NCBI GenBank assembly: GCA_035523995.1
Contig: DATKPQ010000100.1
Coordinates: 1 to 64,000, forward strand
DNA: 64,000 nucleotides
Reading direction: 5' to 3'
DNA from: JASHVB01 sp035523995
Lineage (GTDB): Bacteria; Pseudomonadota; Alphaproteobacteria; Acetobacterales; Acetobacteraceae
In this document: positions 34,170 through 42,870 of the stretch, piece by piece
Layout: each line of letters begins with the position of its first letter
How positions within the stretch are numbered: the first letter of the stretch is position 1
Translations under genes and position numbers: made by a program
Notes under the pieces: model-generated
Databases searched by the model: none
Seen by the model: only the letters and a program-made list of their open reading frames with translations
Told to the model about the DNA's origin: nothing

Positions 34170-36307
34170 GACCGCATCACTTCCATAAAGGCACCCAGGC
34201 CGCTCGGCCGCGCGGCGAAGCCACTGCCGTCGAGCGGACAGGTGGCGCCGACCTTGCGATACTCGGCGCGGATCGCCGCTTCGAGATGCGCCTCGCGTAC
34301 CACCCCTTCACCCTCGTCGACGGCGAGCAACGTCGCGTGCAGCGCGGCATTACGGATCTGCCCGCCGGTCAGCGCGCAACGCTGCACCACTTCGGCGAAA
34401 AAGCCGCTGCCGATGGCGTGCCGCGCCGGCAGATGCAACCACCAGATTGCACGGCGCTCCTCCGGCTGCGGGTGGACAAACGACACCACCACGTCCATCC
34501 GCCGCTGAAACGCCCGGTCGATATGCTGCGCGGCGTTGGTCGTTACGATGACGATGCCATGATAGTTCTCCAGCCGCTGCAACAGGTAATTGGTTTCCAG
34601 ATTGGCGTAGCGGTCGTTGGCCGTCTTGACCTCGGTTCGGTTGCCGAGCAGCGAGTCGCCTTCGTCCAGCAGCAGAATGACATCGAGCGCCTCGGCCCGT
34701 GACAGCACCTGATGCAGGTTCTTCTCAGTCTCGCCGATGTACTTGTTGACGACGGCACCGAGATCGACGCGGTACAGGTCGATGCCCAGCTCGGCCGCGA
34801 TGATCTTCGCCGCCAGTGTCTTGCCGGTGCCGCTGGCACCGGTAAACAGCGCACGCACGCCGCGATTGGAGCTGGCGGTAAACGCGCTGCCGAGATGCCG
34901 CAGCATTCGTTCGCGATGGCGACAGCGCAGCTCCAGCTCGCGAAGCCTGATCCCCGTCGGCTCGCTGACCACAAGCTCGTGCCATGAGCCTCCGCCCTCG
35001 AGCAGCGCCGCGTGCGTATCCAGCATGTGGCGGTTGAGGGTCCGGCACGCGTGGCGAATGTCGCCAATCTCAACATTTTCGCGCCGGTCCAGGGCGGCGT
35101 GGCCGATCGCCATCGTTGCAGCCTGGCGGAGATGTCCGGCCGGCAGCAGGAAGCGCTCGCTCAAATGTTTCAGGTCAGCGCCAGCGTGGCCGTGCAGCGC
35201 TTCACGCCAGGAACGCTGGCGTTGCTCCGCCGACAGCAGCGGCAGGCTCAGGGTCAACGCCGCTTCCGTCGTCGTGCCCGCGATGCCGCCCTCGAGCCCG
35301 AGAACGATGCCCAGTGGCCCGGCATAGCCTGGCAACACCGGCACATCGGCGGTTTCGCCGGGAGCCAGGTCATAAACAAAGACGGGCAGATAGCACCCCA
35401 TGACGCAGAGCGGTCCCAGCAGCGGTGGGCTGGCCCGCTTCGGCCCCGCCCCATCGCCGGGCCGTTCCGCCGTTCCGGGGACCACGGCAAGCCCAAGGCC
35501 ACACGCACGTGCCATAGAACCCAGCACACGAAGCTGATCGCTGCCGGGCATCCCCTTCACTACGACCGTGCGAATCCGGCCGTCCGCGATCAGTTCCGGC
35601 AGGCGACCGAGCCGCGCCAGGAACTCATCGTCCAGGATCAGATCAGCGACCGGCGCGAAGCTCTCCCCCGCCAGAAGCTGACAGCCAGGCAGCAGATCGT
35701 CACTGCGTTCGCCGCGGATCATCCGCCAAACCGACGCCGGCGTTTTGATCGTCAATTCCGAGCGTGGTGCCTCGGGATTGACGACCTCGATCAGCCCGAA
35801 CGTCAGCAGATCGCGACACACCGTCCAACCACTTGCATCCGACCCGCCGTCGCCGTTCGCCATGATACGCCCGACCAGTTCCAGCGAAGGACGGCGCGAA
35901 ACCAGCGGACTTTGCAGTGCTTCGAACAAGGTGCCGAATCGCGAATCCTCCTCGCCAAGCGCGGCCATCATCAGCGCCATCCGGCCGTTGAACCCAAGAC
36001 CGAGGTGCCGTGACAGCGCGACGAGCGGCAGCTCGACCGCTGCCTCGCTTTCCCACGCCTTGATCTCCGTCCGCCACCAGGACAACGTGTCCACCCATGA
36101 CAGCCCATCGGGGATATGCGGCAGGATCTGTTCTAGATAGCGCCCGAGATGCGGGTGCTCTGCCAATGTTCGTTCCAAGGTCATGCCGCCCTCACCCCCC
36201 AGGCGGCGCAGCGCGTGCACCAGGTGGTAGAGCGCCGCGTAGAAGTTCAGCCGGAAATGACCCGCTGCGTCGTGTTGGATATGGGCGAATGCATTGGGCA
36301 TCATCAT
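34166..36307 (-). CDS. eCIS AAA+ ATPase (Afp15-like)
   Basis: A 713-residue protein with a long helical/winged-helix N-terminal half and a C-terminal AAA+ module: Walker A GASGTGKT (490-497), Walker B ILLLDEGD (544-551), sensor-1 asparagine near 591 and a candidate arginine finger in FQRRMD (about 600-604). The AAA+ ATPase is a core eCIS gene, thought to act in assembly or recycling rather than as part of the particle. The preceding gene's TAG abuts its ATG directly, and three tandem ATGs begin the frame. The DUF4157 gene overlaps its end by 4 nt. Confidence 0.88.
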   Translation of the reverse strand: MMMPNAFAHIQHDAAGHFRLNFYAALYHLVHALRRLGGEGGMTLERTLAEHPHLGRYLEQILPHIPDGLSWVDTLSWWRTEIKAWESEAAVELPLVALSRHLGLGFNGRMALMMAALGEEDSRFGTLFEALQSPLVSRRPSLELVGRIMANGDGGSDASGWTVCRDLLTFGLIEVVNPEAPRSELTIKTPASVWRMIRGERSDDLLPGCQLLAGESFAPVADLILDDEFLARLGRLPELIADGRIRTVVVKGMPGSDQLRVLGSMARACGLGLAVVPGTAERPGDGAGPKRASPPLLGPLCVMGCYLPVFVYDLAPGETADVPVLPGYAGPLGIVLGLEGGIAGTTTEAALTLSLPLLSAEQRQRSWREALHGHAGADLKHLSERFLLPAGHLRQAATMAIGHAALDRRENVEIGDIRHACRTLNRHMLDTHAALLEGGGSWHELVVSEPTGIRLRELELRCRHRERMLRHLGSAFTASSNRGVRALFTGASGTGKTLAAKIIAAELGIDLYRVDLGAVVNKYIGETEKNLHQVLSRAEALDVILLLDEGDSLLGNRTEVKTANDRYANLETNYLLQRLENYHGIVIVTTNAAQHIDRAFQRRMDVVVSFVHPQPEERRAIWWLHLPARHAIGSGFFAEVVQRCALTGGQIRNAALHATLLAVDEGEGVVREAHLEAAIRAEYRKVGATCPLDGSGFAARPSGLGAFMEVMRS

Positions 36308-38500
36308 CTACTCGAAATGAAACAGGATGACCCGGTTGAACGCGACGAGCCAACCGGGATTGCGGTCGAGCCCGGACACCCTCACCGGCAGTGATACCGC
36401 GTCGAGCCTCATCACCAGATCGACATGCGTTGGTGTCACGTGCAGGTGGCCCCGGCGGCTGAGCAATGCTTCGTGCAGGCCTTCCGCCGTCGGATCGATC
36501 CCCAGCGCGCGGATCAGACGCCGCCGGATGAACGGAACGGCCAGGGACAACCAACGCCTGAGTGCAGGATCGATGCACGCGATCAAGGGTCCCGACAATG
36601 TTGCAAGCGGCGCATTGGCAAAACGCTCCCGCGGCAGCGCGGCGGAGAGCATGCGTGCGTCGGGCGGAGAACCGCGGCAGGTTTCGCTCAGCACGTACCC
36701 CGCATGGTTCCAAATGCGCAGCCGGCGGCCGTTTGCGGCCCAGGCTCGTGGCTCGCTCGCGTCGGCCGTCATCTGTTCTGACCAGGCGATGGGAAGTTGG
36801 TAACGGGCCCGTCGCGGCAGTCCGGCGCCAAGTGCCGCGCGTGTGTCGCGTCCCGAAAGCACAGCGAGCGCCGTCCAAATCGGGTCGCCGGCGTGGTCGG
36901 TATCCGATGGCAGCAGTGCCCGGCCCAGAGCATCGAGGATGCCCCAACTTCCGACCATGCTCGCCAATCGCCATTCCGTCTCGAAGCAGTCGGGCAAATC
37001 GAGCGCGCACATGGCGTTGATCAGATACAGGATGCCCCCGAGTGCGGTTTCGACACCGCTTTCCAGCGACAGCCCTGCTTCGGGTAACAGGGTGTCGGTG
37101 TCATCTGCCGGTTTTTCGACATCCGGCGGACTTATTTGCAGGCGCGAAACAGCAACGTCATTTGCCGCCGCGACGTGGTTGGGTGGTGCCGGTTCCTGCT
37201 CACCGATTGACGCTTCCGTGGCGGAGGCAGGCACCGCGAGCCGTGTCGCTGGTTGATCGCCGGCGGCGGAGGGTGAGGCCGTCAGGACCGGTGACGGTGA
37301 ATCTTGCGATGTCTGCTCGGAATCGCCGGGAACTGGTCGCGCCGGCGGCGCATTGGTTGCCATGCTCTGCGCGTCGGTCGCGAGCGATCGGGCCACGTCA
37401 CGCGGGCGCGACGGCGGCGCGGGCGTCCGTGGCGGCGGCTGCATGTCGCCCCGCGCGCTTTTCTTGGCCGGCTGCGAGGCATGGTCGATGTCCGTTGCCA
37501 CAATGCGTCCGGCAATCGGCGCGGACCCCGGCGTTTGCGACATCGCGGGCGCCGCGCGGGCGGGCGCCATTGGCTGGCTTTGCCACCACCGTTGCAGACC
37601 CACCGCGAAAGAGGCACTGCGCACGGCCTCCGGCCGGTGGTACAGCATCAACGCGATGCCCAGGAGACAGGCTCGAGGCCGGTCAAGATCGGCGGGAACC
37701 GCGCCGGGCGGCGCGCCCGCCGACCATGGCGGTGGTGTTCTGACTGAACGCCTTGCGGGCGTTATCGCCGGTTCCTCCGCCATCGGGCGACCCTGGTTCG
37801 CGTGCTTCTTGTCGCTGGTGGCGGCGGATGGCGGCGGCAAATCGGCGGTGGCACCCGCGGCAAACCCTGCGGGTGGCGATACCACACACGTCGTGGTTTC
37901 AGAGACACCATGCACCGCGCTGATCGCGGCCAGAACGGTCAGTGCCTCCGAAGGCGAGAGGGCGCGGACGACCTCGACCGCACGGCCCTGGCGCGCCAAC
38001 CGTGCCAGGGCCGCCGGTACCCAGACCGCCCGATCGCACAACAGCGTGGCGAGCGTCGGGGGAAAGGCGGTCGCTGATGAACTGGCAACGCTCCGCCACC
38101 ACCAGCGCTCCCGCAGTCTGCCGCTGACGAGATCGAGCATGAGGCTCGCCAGCAATTCGCTTTCGTCGGCGAAGACGACGGCATCGGCGTCGATCGGCAC
38201 CGGTCCTCGGCCGGGGCGCGCGGCACGGCGGTAAAACCCGGCCAGGTTCTCACGTGCGGCCCGCTCCCACGCGGCATCGACCAAGCCGAGCCTTCGTTGC
38301 GGCGAGAGGCGCCCCGGCAACGGGTCGTTCATATGCCGGACGATCAGCACGGTGGCGGGGGAAAGCTCTGGCGGACGCAGGTCGGCGCCTTCCAGCATTC
38401 CCGACATCGCGAGCCGGGGGTTCGCGTTCTCCCCAACGCCCCGCACGCGGAGCCGCCCGATCCGCGTGCGATTGGCGTTATCCCACAGTAACAGCCCCAT
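36308..38500 (-). CDS. Large eCIS-associated protein of unknown function (position of tape measure)
   Basis: A 730-residue protein, rich in Ala, Pro and Arg. Residues about 1-220 are helical and hydrophobic in patches (ELLASLMLDLVSGRLRERWW). About 225-460 is a Pro/Ala/Ser-rich disordered region. The remainder includes GGILYLINAMCALDLPDCF followed by LASMVGSWGILDALGRALL, a pattern I associate with large uncharacterised eCIS core proteins. In Afp-type loci the tape-measure gene lies between the fibre and ATPase genes, which is this position, and no other gene here is a better candidate. The sequence is not obviously a coiled-coil tape measure, so this is inference. It abuts the ATPase gene. Confidence 0.55.
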   Translation of the reverse strand: MGLLLWDNANRTRIGRLRVRGVGENANPRLAMSGMLEGADLRPPELSPATVLIVRHMNDPLPGRLSPQRRLGLVDAAWERAARENLAGFYRRAARPGRGPVPIDADAVVFADESELLASLMLDLVSGRLRERWWWRSVASSSATAFPPTLATLLCDRAVWVPAALARLARQGRAVEVVRALSPSEALTVLAAISAVHGVSETTTCVVSPPAGFAAGATADLPPPSAATSDKKHANQGRPMAEEPAITPARRSVRTPPPWSAGAPPGAVPADLDRPRACLLGIALMLYHRPEAVRSASFAVGLQRWWQSQPMAPARAAPAMSQTPGSAPIAGRIVATDIDHASQPAKKSARGDMQPPPRTPAPPSRPRDVARSLATDAQSMATNAPPARPVPGDSEQTSQDSPSPVLTASPSAAGDQPATRLAVPASATEASIGEQEPAPPNHVAAANDVAVSRLQISPPDVEKPADDTDTLLPEAGLSLESGVETALGGILYLINAMCALDLPDCFETEWRLASMVGSWGILDALGRALLPSDTDHAGDPIWTALAVLSGRDTRAALGAGLPRRARYQLPIAWSEQMTADASEPRAWAANGRRLRIWNHAGYVLSETCRGSPPDARMLSAALPRERFANAPLATLSGPLIACIDPALRRWLSLAVPFIRRRLIRALGIDPTAEGLHEALLSRRGHLHVTPTHVDLVMRLDAVSLPVRVSGLDRNPGWLVAFNRVILFHFE

Positions 38501-38534
38501 CTTGCCAACAGTTCACATGGTCCTTTGCTTCCTT

Positions 38535-39539
38535 TCAGGGGGTGATCAGGAAGGCGAGAGTAACGCCACCAGCCTGTCCAAGGCCGCCGGCGCGTTCGAC
38601 TTTGCTGTTGACCTGCGAAAGATTATAGATATGCGCGTCGCCCGGCTTTGCACCCGAGAGATCGGCGATGAAGTGGAATTTGGCGAAGAAGTTCGGTGGC
38701 AATACGACTCGCGCAGAGGTTCCGTTGGCTTTTTTGCAATCACCTTCCAGAGCCGCGATGATTTCAAGCGCTTCCTTTTCAATCCAATGTTCGATCCTGT
38801 CGAGCAGACTTTCGTGAGGGCTCTTGAATGCGCTCAGGTCGAGCTCAACGGAGCGCAGAGGTGTGGTGGCGATCTGCTTGAAGCCCGGGTGAAGCTGCAG
38901 GCTGGGCATGACAGCGTCCAACACCGTGCGATTGGGCTCCAGGACGGGCACCGCTTGGATCGCAACAAATTGTGGGCCGCGGCGAGACGTGCCGTTGCCG
39001 ATCGGTATCCTTATCATTCCCTGGCCGTCGGTCGTATTCACGGTGCAATTATGTTGTGCATAGTGCTGGTCGCTGCCAGGATAACCCGAAAGGTCGCCTG
39101 AATCCGGGGTTGCCCCCAAGGGATATACGCGTGCCAGTAGGCAGGCATGATGGGGTTGCGACAGGGTCGGAATCGTACTGGAATCCCAAGGTCCGACAGA
39201 TGTCACAACATTCAACTGGCCAGCCGTTATGTTGGGCTGAGCTGGCGATCCGCCGGTGAGCGAACCCAACGATGCCTGAGCCATGCCCAAAAACGGATCG
39301 CCGATATACAGATCGAAGAGCGCGGTATTCAACTCGGCGGCAACCCCGGCAAACGCGCACTCTGCCTTCCACGAGACTGTGACGCTCGTGTGGTTTGCGC
39401 CTGGATATACATCGCTTGGATCGCTTGGCTTCGTCGTCATGATGACGCTGGGACTTAGCCAATACGGATTTGGCGGTGTCGCATCTATCCACAGGCACCC
39501 GTTCGGGTCGAACTCGGCGATATTGGGATCTGTACTCAT
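38535..39539 (-). CDS. Hypothetical eCIS accessory protein, possible fibre/receptor-binding protein
   Basis: A 334-residue protein I do not recognise. The first 250 residues are beta-rich with few charged residues (SVTVSWKAECAFAGVAAELNTALFDLYIGDP; ACLLARVYPLGATP), resembling an immunoglobulin-like or extracellular binding fold. The C-terminal part contains a helical EHWIEKEALEIIAALEGDC segment and a final beta stretch. No signal peptide is present, as expected for eCIS parts. A very strong AAGGAGGA ribosome site precedes the ATG at 39539. It sits among the variable, fibre-like genes between the baseplate and ATPase genes and looks less GC-rich than its neighbours. This position is where host-recognition genes usually lie. 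Confidence 0.6.
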   Translation of the reverse strand: MSTDPNIAEFDPNGCLWIDATPPNPYWLSPSVIMTTKPSDPSDVYPGANHTSVTVSWKAECAFAGVAAELNTALFDLYIGDPFLGMAQASLGSLTGGSPAQPNITAGQLNVVTSVGPWDSSTIPTLSQPHHACLLARVYPLGATPDSGDLSGYPGSDQHYAQHNCTVNTTDGQGMIRIPIGNGTSRRGPQFVAIQAVPVLEPNRTVLDAVMPSLQLHPGFKQIATTPLRSVELDLSAFKSPHESLLDRIEHWIEKEALEIIAALEGDCKKANGTSARVVLPPNFFAKFHFIADLSGAKPGDAHIYNLSQVNSKVERAGGLGQAGGVTLAFLITP

Positions 39540-39563
39540 GACATCCTCCTTCGCTGGTGATGG

Positions 39564-40139
39564 TTACCCGGCCGTCGTGTAGCCAACTTGGAAGGCATTG
39601 ATCGTAACTCCCGCACCAAGCACTTCGGATTGGATGGCGTACTTGAACAGAGAGTTCTGCACGGTCTCCATATCTTTAAGCGCGCTCGCTGTGAGTCCTG
39701 GTACGCTAGGGCTTCCCGTGAGCGTAAACGGGTTCCCGCCTGTGCTGAGATCAATCAGGATCAAGGTCGTGCCGGCGGTGCCGCCAAGCGGCATGACCAG
39801 CAGGCTCGCAAAGCCCTTCGCCGCCGGACTGGTCTGAGCCCCGATTGCTACCATCTGATTGATGGTTGCGCCATCAGGCAGATTGAGCGGTATGAAGCCG
39901 TTCGAACCGGCAGCCGACGTTGCCACCCCTAATGCAACAGTCCAGGCCGTGGCTCCACTGATGGCGGCAAAATTCGGCTGAACCGTCAGATTGACGGTCT
40001 GGGAGCCCGGTGCCGCGGCTTCCAGCTGACTGGCCATGGCCTGCAGGGCCGCCTTTACGGTGTTATGGTAGTTGCTGGTGATGATATTCCCGTCCTGGGC
40101 ATCAGGTATCGCGTTCACCAGCGTTTGCAGGTCAGACAT
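39564..40139 (-). CDS. Small fibre-like protein
   Basis: A 191-residue protein of unknown family. The N-terminus (VNAIPDAQDGNIITSNYHNTVKAALQAMASQLE) resembles the short helical 'placement' segment found at the start of phage and eCIS tail-fibre proteins. The remainder is a beta-rich, low-charge domain (WTVALGVATSAAGSNGFIPLNLPDGATINQM). This suggests a short fibre or tip protein whose C-terminal domain packs as a trimer. AAGGGGA lies upstream of the ATG at 40139. It follows the 458-residue gene by 12 nt and precedes the 334-residue gene by 24 nt. Confidence 0.6.
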   Translation of the reverse strand: MSDLQTLVNAIPDAQDGNIITSNYHNTVKAALQAMASQLEAAAPGSQTVNLTVQPNFAAISGATAWTVALGVATSAAGSNGFIPLNLPDGATINQMVAIGAQTSPAAKGFASLLVMPLGGTAGTTLILIDLSTGGNPFTLTGSPSVPGLTASALKDMETVQNSLFKYAIQSEVLGAGVTINAFQVGYTTAG

Positions 40140-40151
40140 AGGACATCCCCT

Positions 40152-41528
40152 TCATACAACGCGCGGAGCGAAACGGCTGAGACTCCACTTCGCCCCGCCG
40201 AAGCGGGCGACGCCCCGATAGCGCATTGCCGGACTGGTAAAAATAAGCGCCAGTTGCGCCGTGGTGCCGCCGTTGATGGCTTGCAGGTTTTCCCACACCA
40301 GGTAGAGCTGAATTTCGCCAGTCTGGGACAACGAGATGGGTTCGAAATCGAGCGCCTCGGCAAAAATCGCACGCAGTTGGCTGCCATCAGTCGTGGCGAC
40401 ATCGTGAGAGGCGTGCGCGCCAAAGAATCCTGGCAGGTCGAAGGCTGGGGCTGCTGGGGTGCCGGTCACTGTCGAAAGGCCGTCGCCTGTGACTGGCAGC
40501 AACCCGGCGGCCGGCAGATAGGTAAAGTAGCTATCGACCTCGACCGATGCGGGGTTTGTCTGGTTGGCGACAATCGACTGCGCCTGATCCTCGAACTGAA
40601 GGAACATGGCTTCGGCCTCGCTGCGCCGGCGCCGGCTCAATAGCAACGGCCAGGTCGTGGTCTGCACCGGCGGGATCGGTTGTCGGCGCACCGACCACTG
40701 ATCTAGGAACTGCACCCCCTGTACCGTCCAGTATATCAGCGCCAGCGGCAAATCCAAGCTTGTCACTGCACCGGATGCAATCAGCGAGTCGATCGCGCCA
40801 TAGGCCAAATACGGCGACTGCTTATTGGTGCGCGCAAAGGGATCAACAAGAAGACCCGTCACTTCTTCTGTCCCGAAACAAACATGCGCGAGCCAGTTGC
40901 GCAGTTTCGACAGGCTCGCCGTGTCGGTCTGCGTCATCAACTGGGCGATCGCGGTTTGCGTTGCCTGGCTCAATCTCGTCAGCGTGGTGATGTCGAACTG
41001 CACAAGGCGAAAGCTGACACCCTCGACCGCATATCGGCTGCCGCAACCAGTGGCAGCGTTCACATCGTTGAAGCCGAACATCGGCGCCTGGCCCTGGTAC
41101 CCCGATGCCGGCGTGGCGAGCAGGATATAGATGCCCGCCTGGACGGGCACCGCGGTCGAGGACGGGGGCGCGCAATTCGCAAACAAACCCGCATCCGGCG
41201 GCTGCGGCGTGGTGACACGCGTCAGCGCCACCTGAACATCGAGCGGCAGCGCCACTGCCTGGCCGGCGACGTTGAACCCCAGGCCCTGGCTCACGGAAAC
41301 GACCGGTGTTGCGGTGCCGCTGCCGGCAGAAACCAGCTCGACCCACAGACCGCGCACCACACCAGCGCCTACAGTCATGCCAAGCTGCTCGTGCTGCTCC
41401 CGGTTCGCCTCCTGATCGGTCTGCAGGTCGCCAGCATTCAGGATACGGCCGTTGAAATAGTTCGTATTCTGGATCCCGGAATCCAGGATCGCCTCGGTCA
41501 GGCTTCGGGTTTGCGTCGCGACGGTCAT
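40152..41528 (-). CDS. eCIS accessory protein, 'NYFNGRIL' type, paralogue of the next gene upstream
   Basis: A 458-residue protein. The first 70 residues hold NTNYFNGRILNAGDLQTDQEANREQHEQL and then VGAGVVRGLWVEL, matching in layout the NYVYGMVLGPSDF...GAGTVCGLKV segment of the protein encoded just upstream. I have seen this NYFNGR-type start in other eCIS loci, where it precedes variable beta-rich regions; function is not known to me, but baseplate decoration or fibre attachment would fit. The rest is beta-rich with a helical centre. The start at 41528 has AGGGA upstream; a longer reading frame would add 27 non-conserved residues. Confidence 0.65.
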   Translation of the reverse strand: MTVATQTRSLTEAILDSGIQNTNYFNGRILNAGDLQTDQEANREQHEQLGMTVGAGVVRGLWVELVSAGSGTATPVVSVSQGLGFNVAGQAVALPLDVQVALTRVTTPQPPDAGLFANCAPPSSTAVPVQAGIYILLATPASGYQGQAPMFGFNDVNAATGCGSRYAVEGVSFRLVQFDITTLTRLSQATQTAIAQLMTQTDTASLSKLRNWLAHVCFGTEEVTGLLVDPFARTNKQSPYLAYGAIDSLIASGAVTSLDLPLALIYWTVQGVQFLDQWSVRRQPIPPVQTTTWPLLLSRRRRSEAEAMFLQFEDQAQSIVANQTNPASVEVDSYFTYLPAAGLLPVTGDGLSTVTGTPAAPAFDLPGFFGAHASHDVATTDGSQLRAIFAEALDFEPISLSQTGEIQLYLVWENLQAINGGTTAQLALIFTSPAMRYRGVARFGGAKWSLSRFAPRVV

Positions 41529-41535
41529 GGTGGTG

Positions 41536-42870
41536 TCATCCCTGATACCAGCGCCAACGAACCGTAGCGGAAATGAAATTAGGCGCTGCCGAAAGATAGG
41601 TGGCTGCAACGCTCAGCGGTGAGGGTAACGACCCGGCCGCCGGGCGTACCAGGGTCAGTGCGACGTTTCTTCCCGCAGCAACGGAATTGTCGATCAGCGG
41701 AGGAACCGCGCTTTCGATTGACAACTCGATCAATGCGTCAGGGGGTACATAGGCCGGCAGCGGCTCGTAAACGGTGGTGAATTGCGGCCAGGTGGCGCTC
41801 AGCGGTTTCATCAGCAGCGTTCCGGTCATCTCCTCTTGACCGGCTGATCCGGCCTCGCCTCCGCTCGGAAACAGTTCCTGAAGAATGCGGGTCGGCACCA
41901 GCACCGGCCGCTCGGTCTCGTCGATCACGATGGCACCGGGCAGCAGGGCGCCGTGCGAGTCGACCGGCAGACCGACCTGGCCATTGCCGGCGACCGTGAA
42001 ATTCACTGCCGCCAATAACAGGCAGTCGTCGATTGCGGGATCCAGCAACGGGCTGGCTTCGGGTTTCGAGCGGAGCGTTGGGCAAACCTCGGTGACCCAG
42101 ATGGTCATCGCCTCGCGTATGGTTGCATCGGCGTCGGCACTGGCCAGATGGATCGGTCCAAAAGCGGGCAGCGCGTCGGGGAGTGAACCTGGCAGAGAGC
42201 CTGCCTGCGACGACTGCGCCAGCGCGTGCACGGCGTCGAGCAACGCCTGGCTGTCGTCCGCGGACGGCAGCGAGGCCGCCGCGTCAACGATCACGATCCG
42301 CCGCATCAATGCGCCGAACGCGCGAGCGCGATCCTCAAGCGGCTGAGCAGGAGGGGTCCAGGAGAATTGCAGCCTGAACGATTCGAGGATGCGGGACGGC
42401 GCCTGATTGCTCGCGTCGGGCGCGCATTGCTGACCGGCGATCGGCACCAGATCGGTAAGGCACTGATGGTAGCAAAGTGTCACGTAGACCGTGTGCGCCC
42501 CCGCAGCCAGTGCCGTGGGCAGACTGCCAACCGGAGAATGCAGCCACTGGTTCAGTGGCGCGCATTGATCCTGGTCGATCCGGATCCATCGTCCGCGTGG
42601 ACTGATCGCGAAGCCGGCCGCGACGACGATCTCCACATCGGTCCCGCCCGGCAATAACTGCGACGACACCTTCAGTCCGCATACCGTGCCGGCACCATGC
42701 AGCAATTGGTTGGCGTTGCGGTGCTTCCAATTAAAGTTCTCGAGGACCTGGCGGAAGTCGGACGGGCCCAGCACCATGCCGTAGACATAGTTGGGCAGTT
42801 TCTTCGGATCCAATGGGGCATTGGTCAGCAAGGCTGCGCTGCCGTCCGTCATATGATCCCCCGACTTCAT
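41536..42870 (-). CDS. eCIS accessory protein, 'NYVYGMVL' type
   Basis: A 444-residue protein paralogous at its N-terminus to the 458-residue protein encoded downstream: NYVYGMVLGPSDFRQVLENF, then GAGTVCGLKVSSQLL and GFAISPRGRWIRI. These look like beta-sandwich elements positioning the protein on a shared partner. A helical insert and a C-terminal beta-domain (RNVALTLVRPAAGSL) follow. There is no membrane segment or signal peptide. The ATG at 42870 overlaps the stop of the propeller-P2I gene by 4 nt; a second in-frame ATG at 42852 has a GGGGG-type ribosome site and is equally possible. Function unknown. Confidence 0.65.
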   Translation of the reverse strand: MKSGDHMTDGSAALLTNAPLDPKKLPNYVYGMVLGPSDFRQVLENFNWKHRNANQLLHGAGTVCGLKVSSQLLPGGTDVEIVVAAGFAISPRGRWIRIDQDQCAPLNQWLHSPVGSLPTALAAGAHTVYVTLCYHQCLTDLVPIAGQQCAPDASNQAPSRILESFRLQFSWTPPAQPLEDRARAFGALMRRIVIVDAAASLPSADDSQALLDAVHALAQSSQAGSLPGSLPDALPAFGPIHLASADADATIREAMTIWVTEVCPTLRSKPEASPLLDPAIDDCLLLAAVNFTVAGNGQVGLPVDSHGALLPGAIVIDETERPVLVPTRILQELFPSGGEAGSAGQEEMTGTLLMKPLSATWPQFTTVYEPLPAYVPPDALIELSIESAVPPLIDNSVAAGRNVALTLVRPAAGSLPSPLSVAATYLSAAPNFISATVRWRWYQG

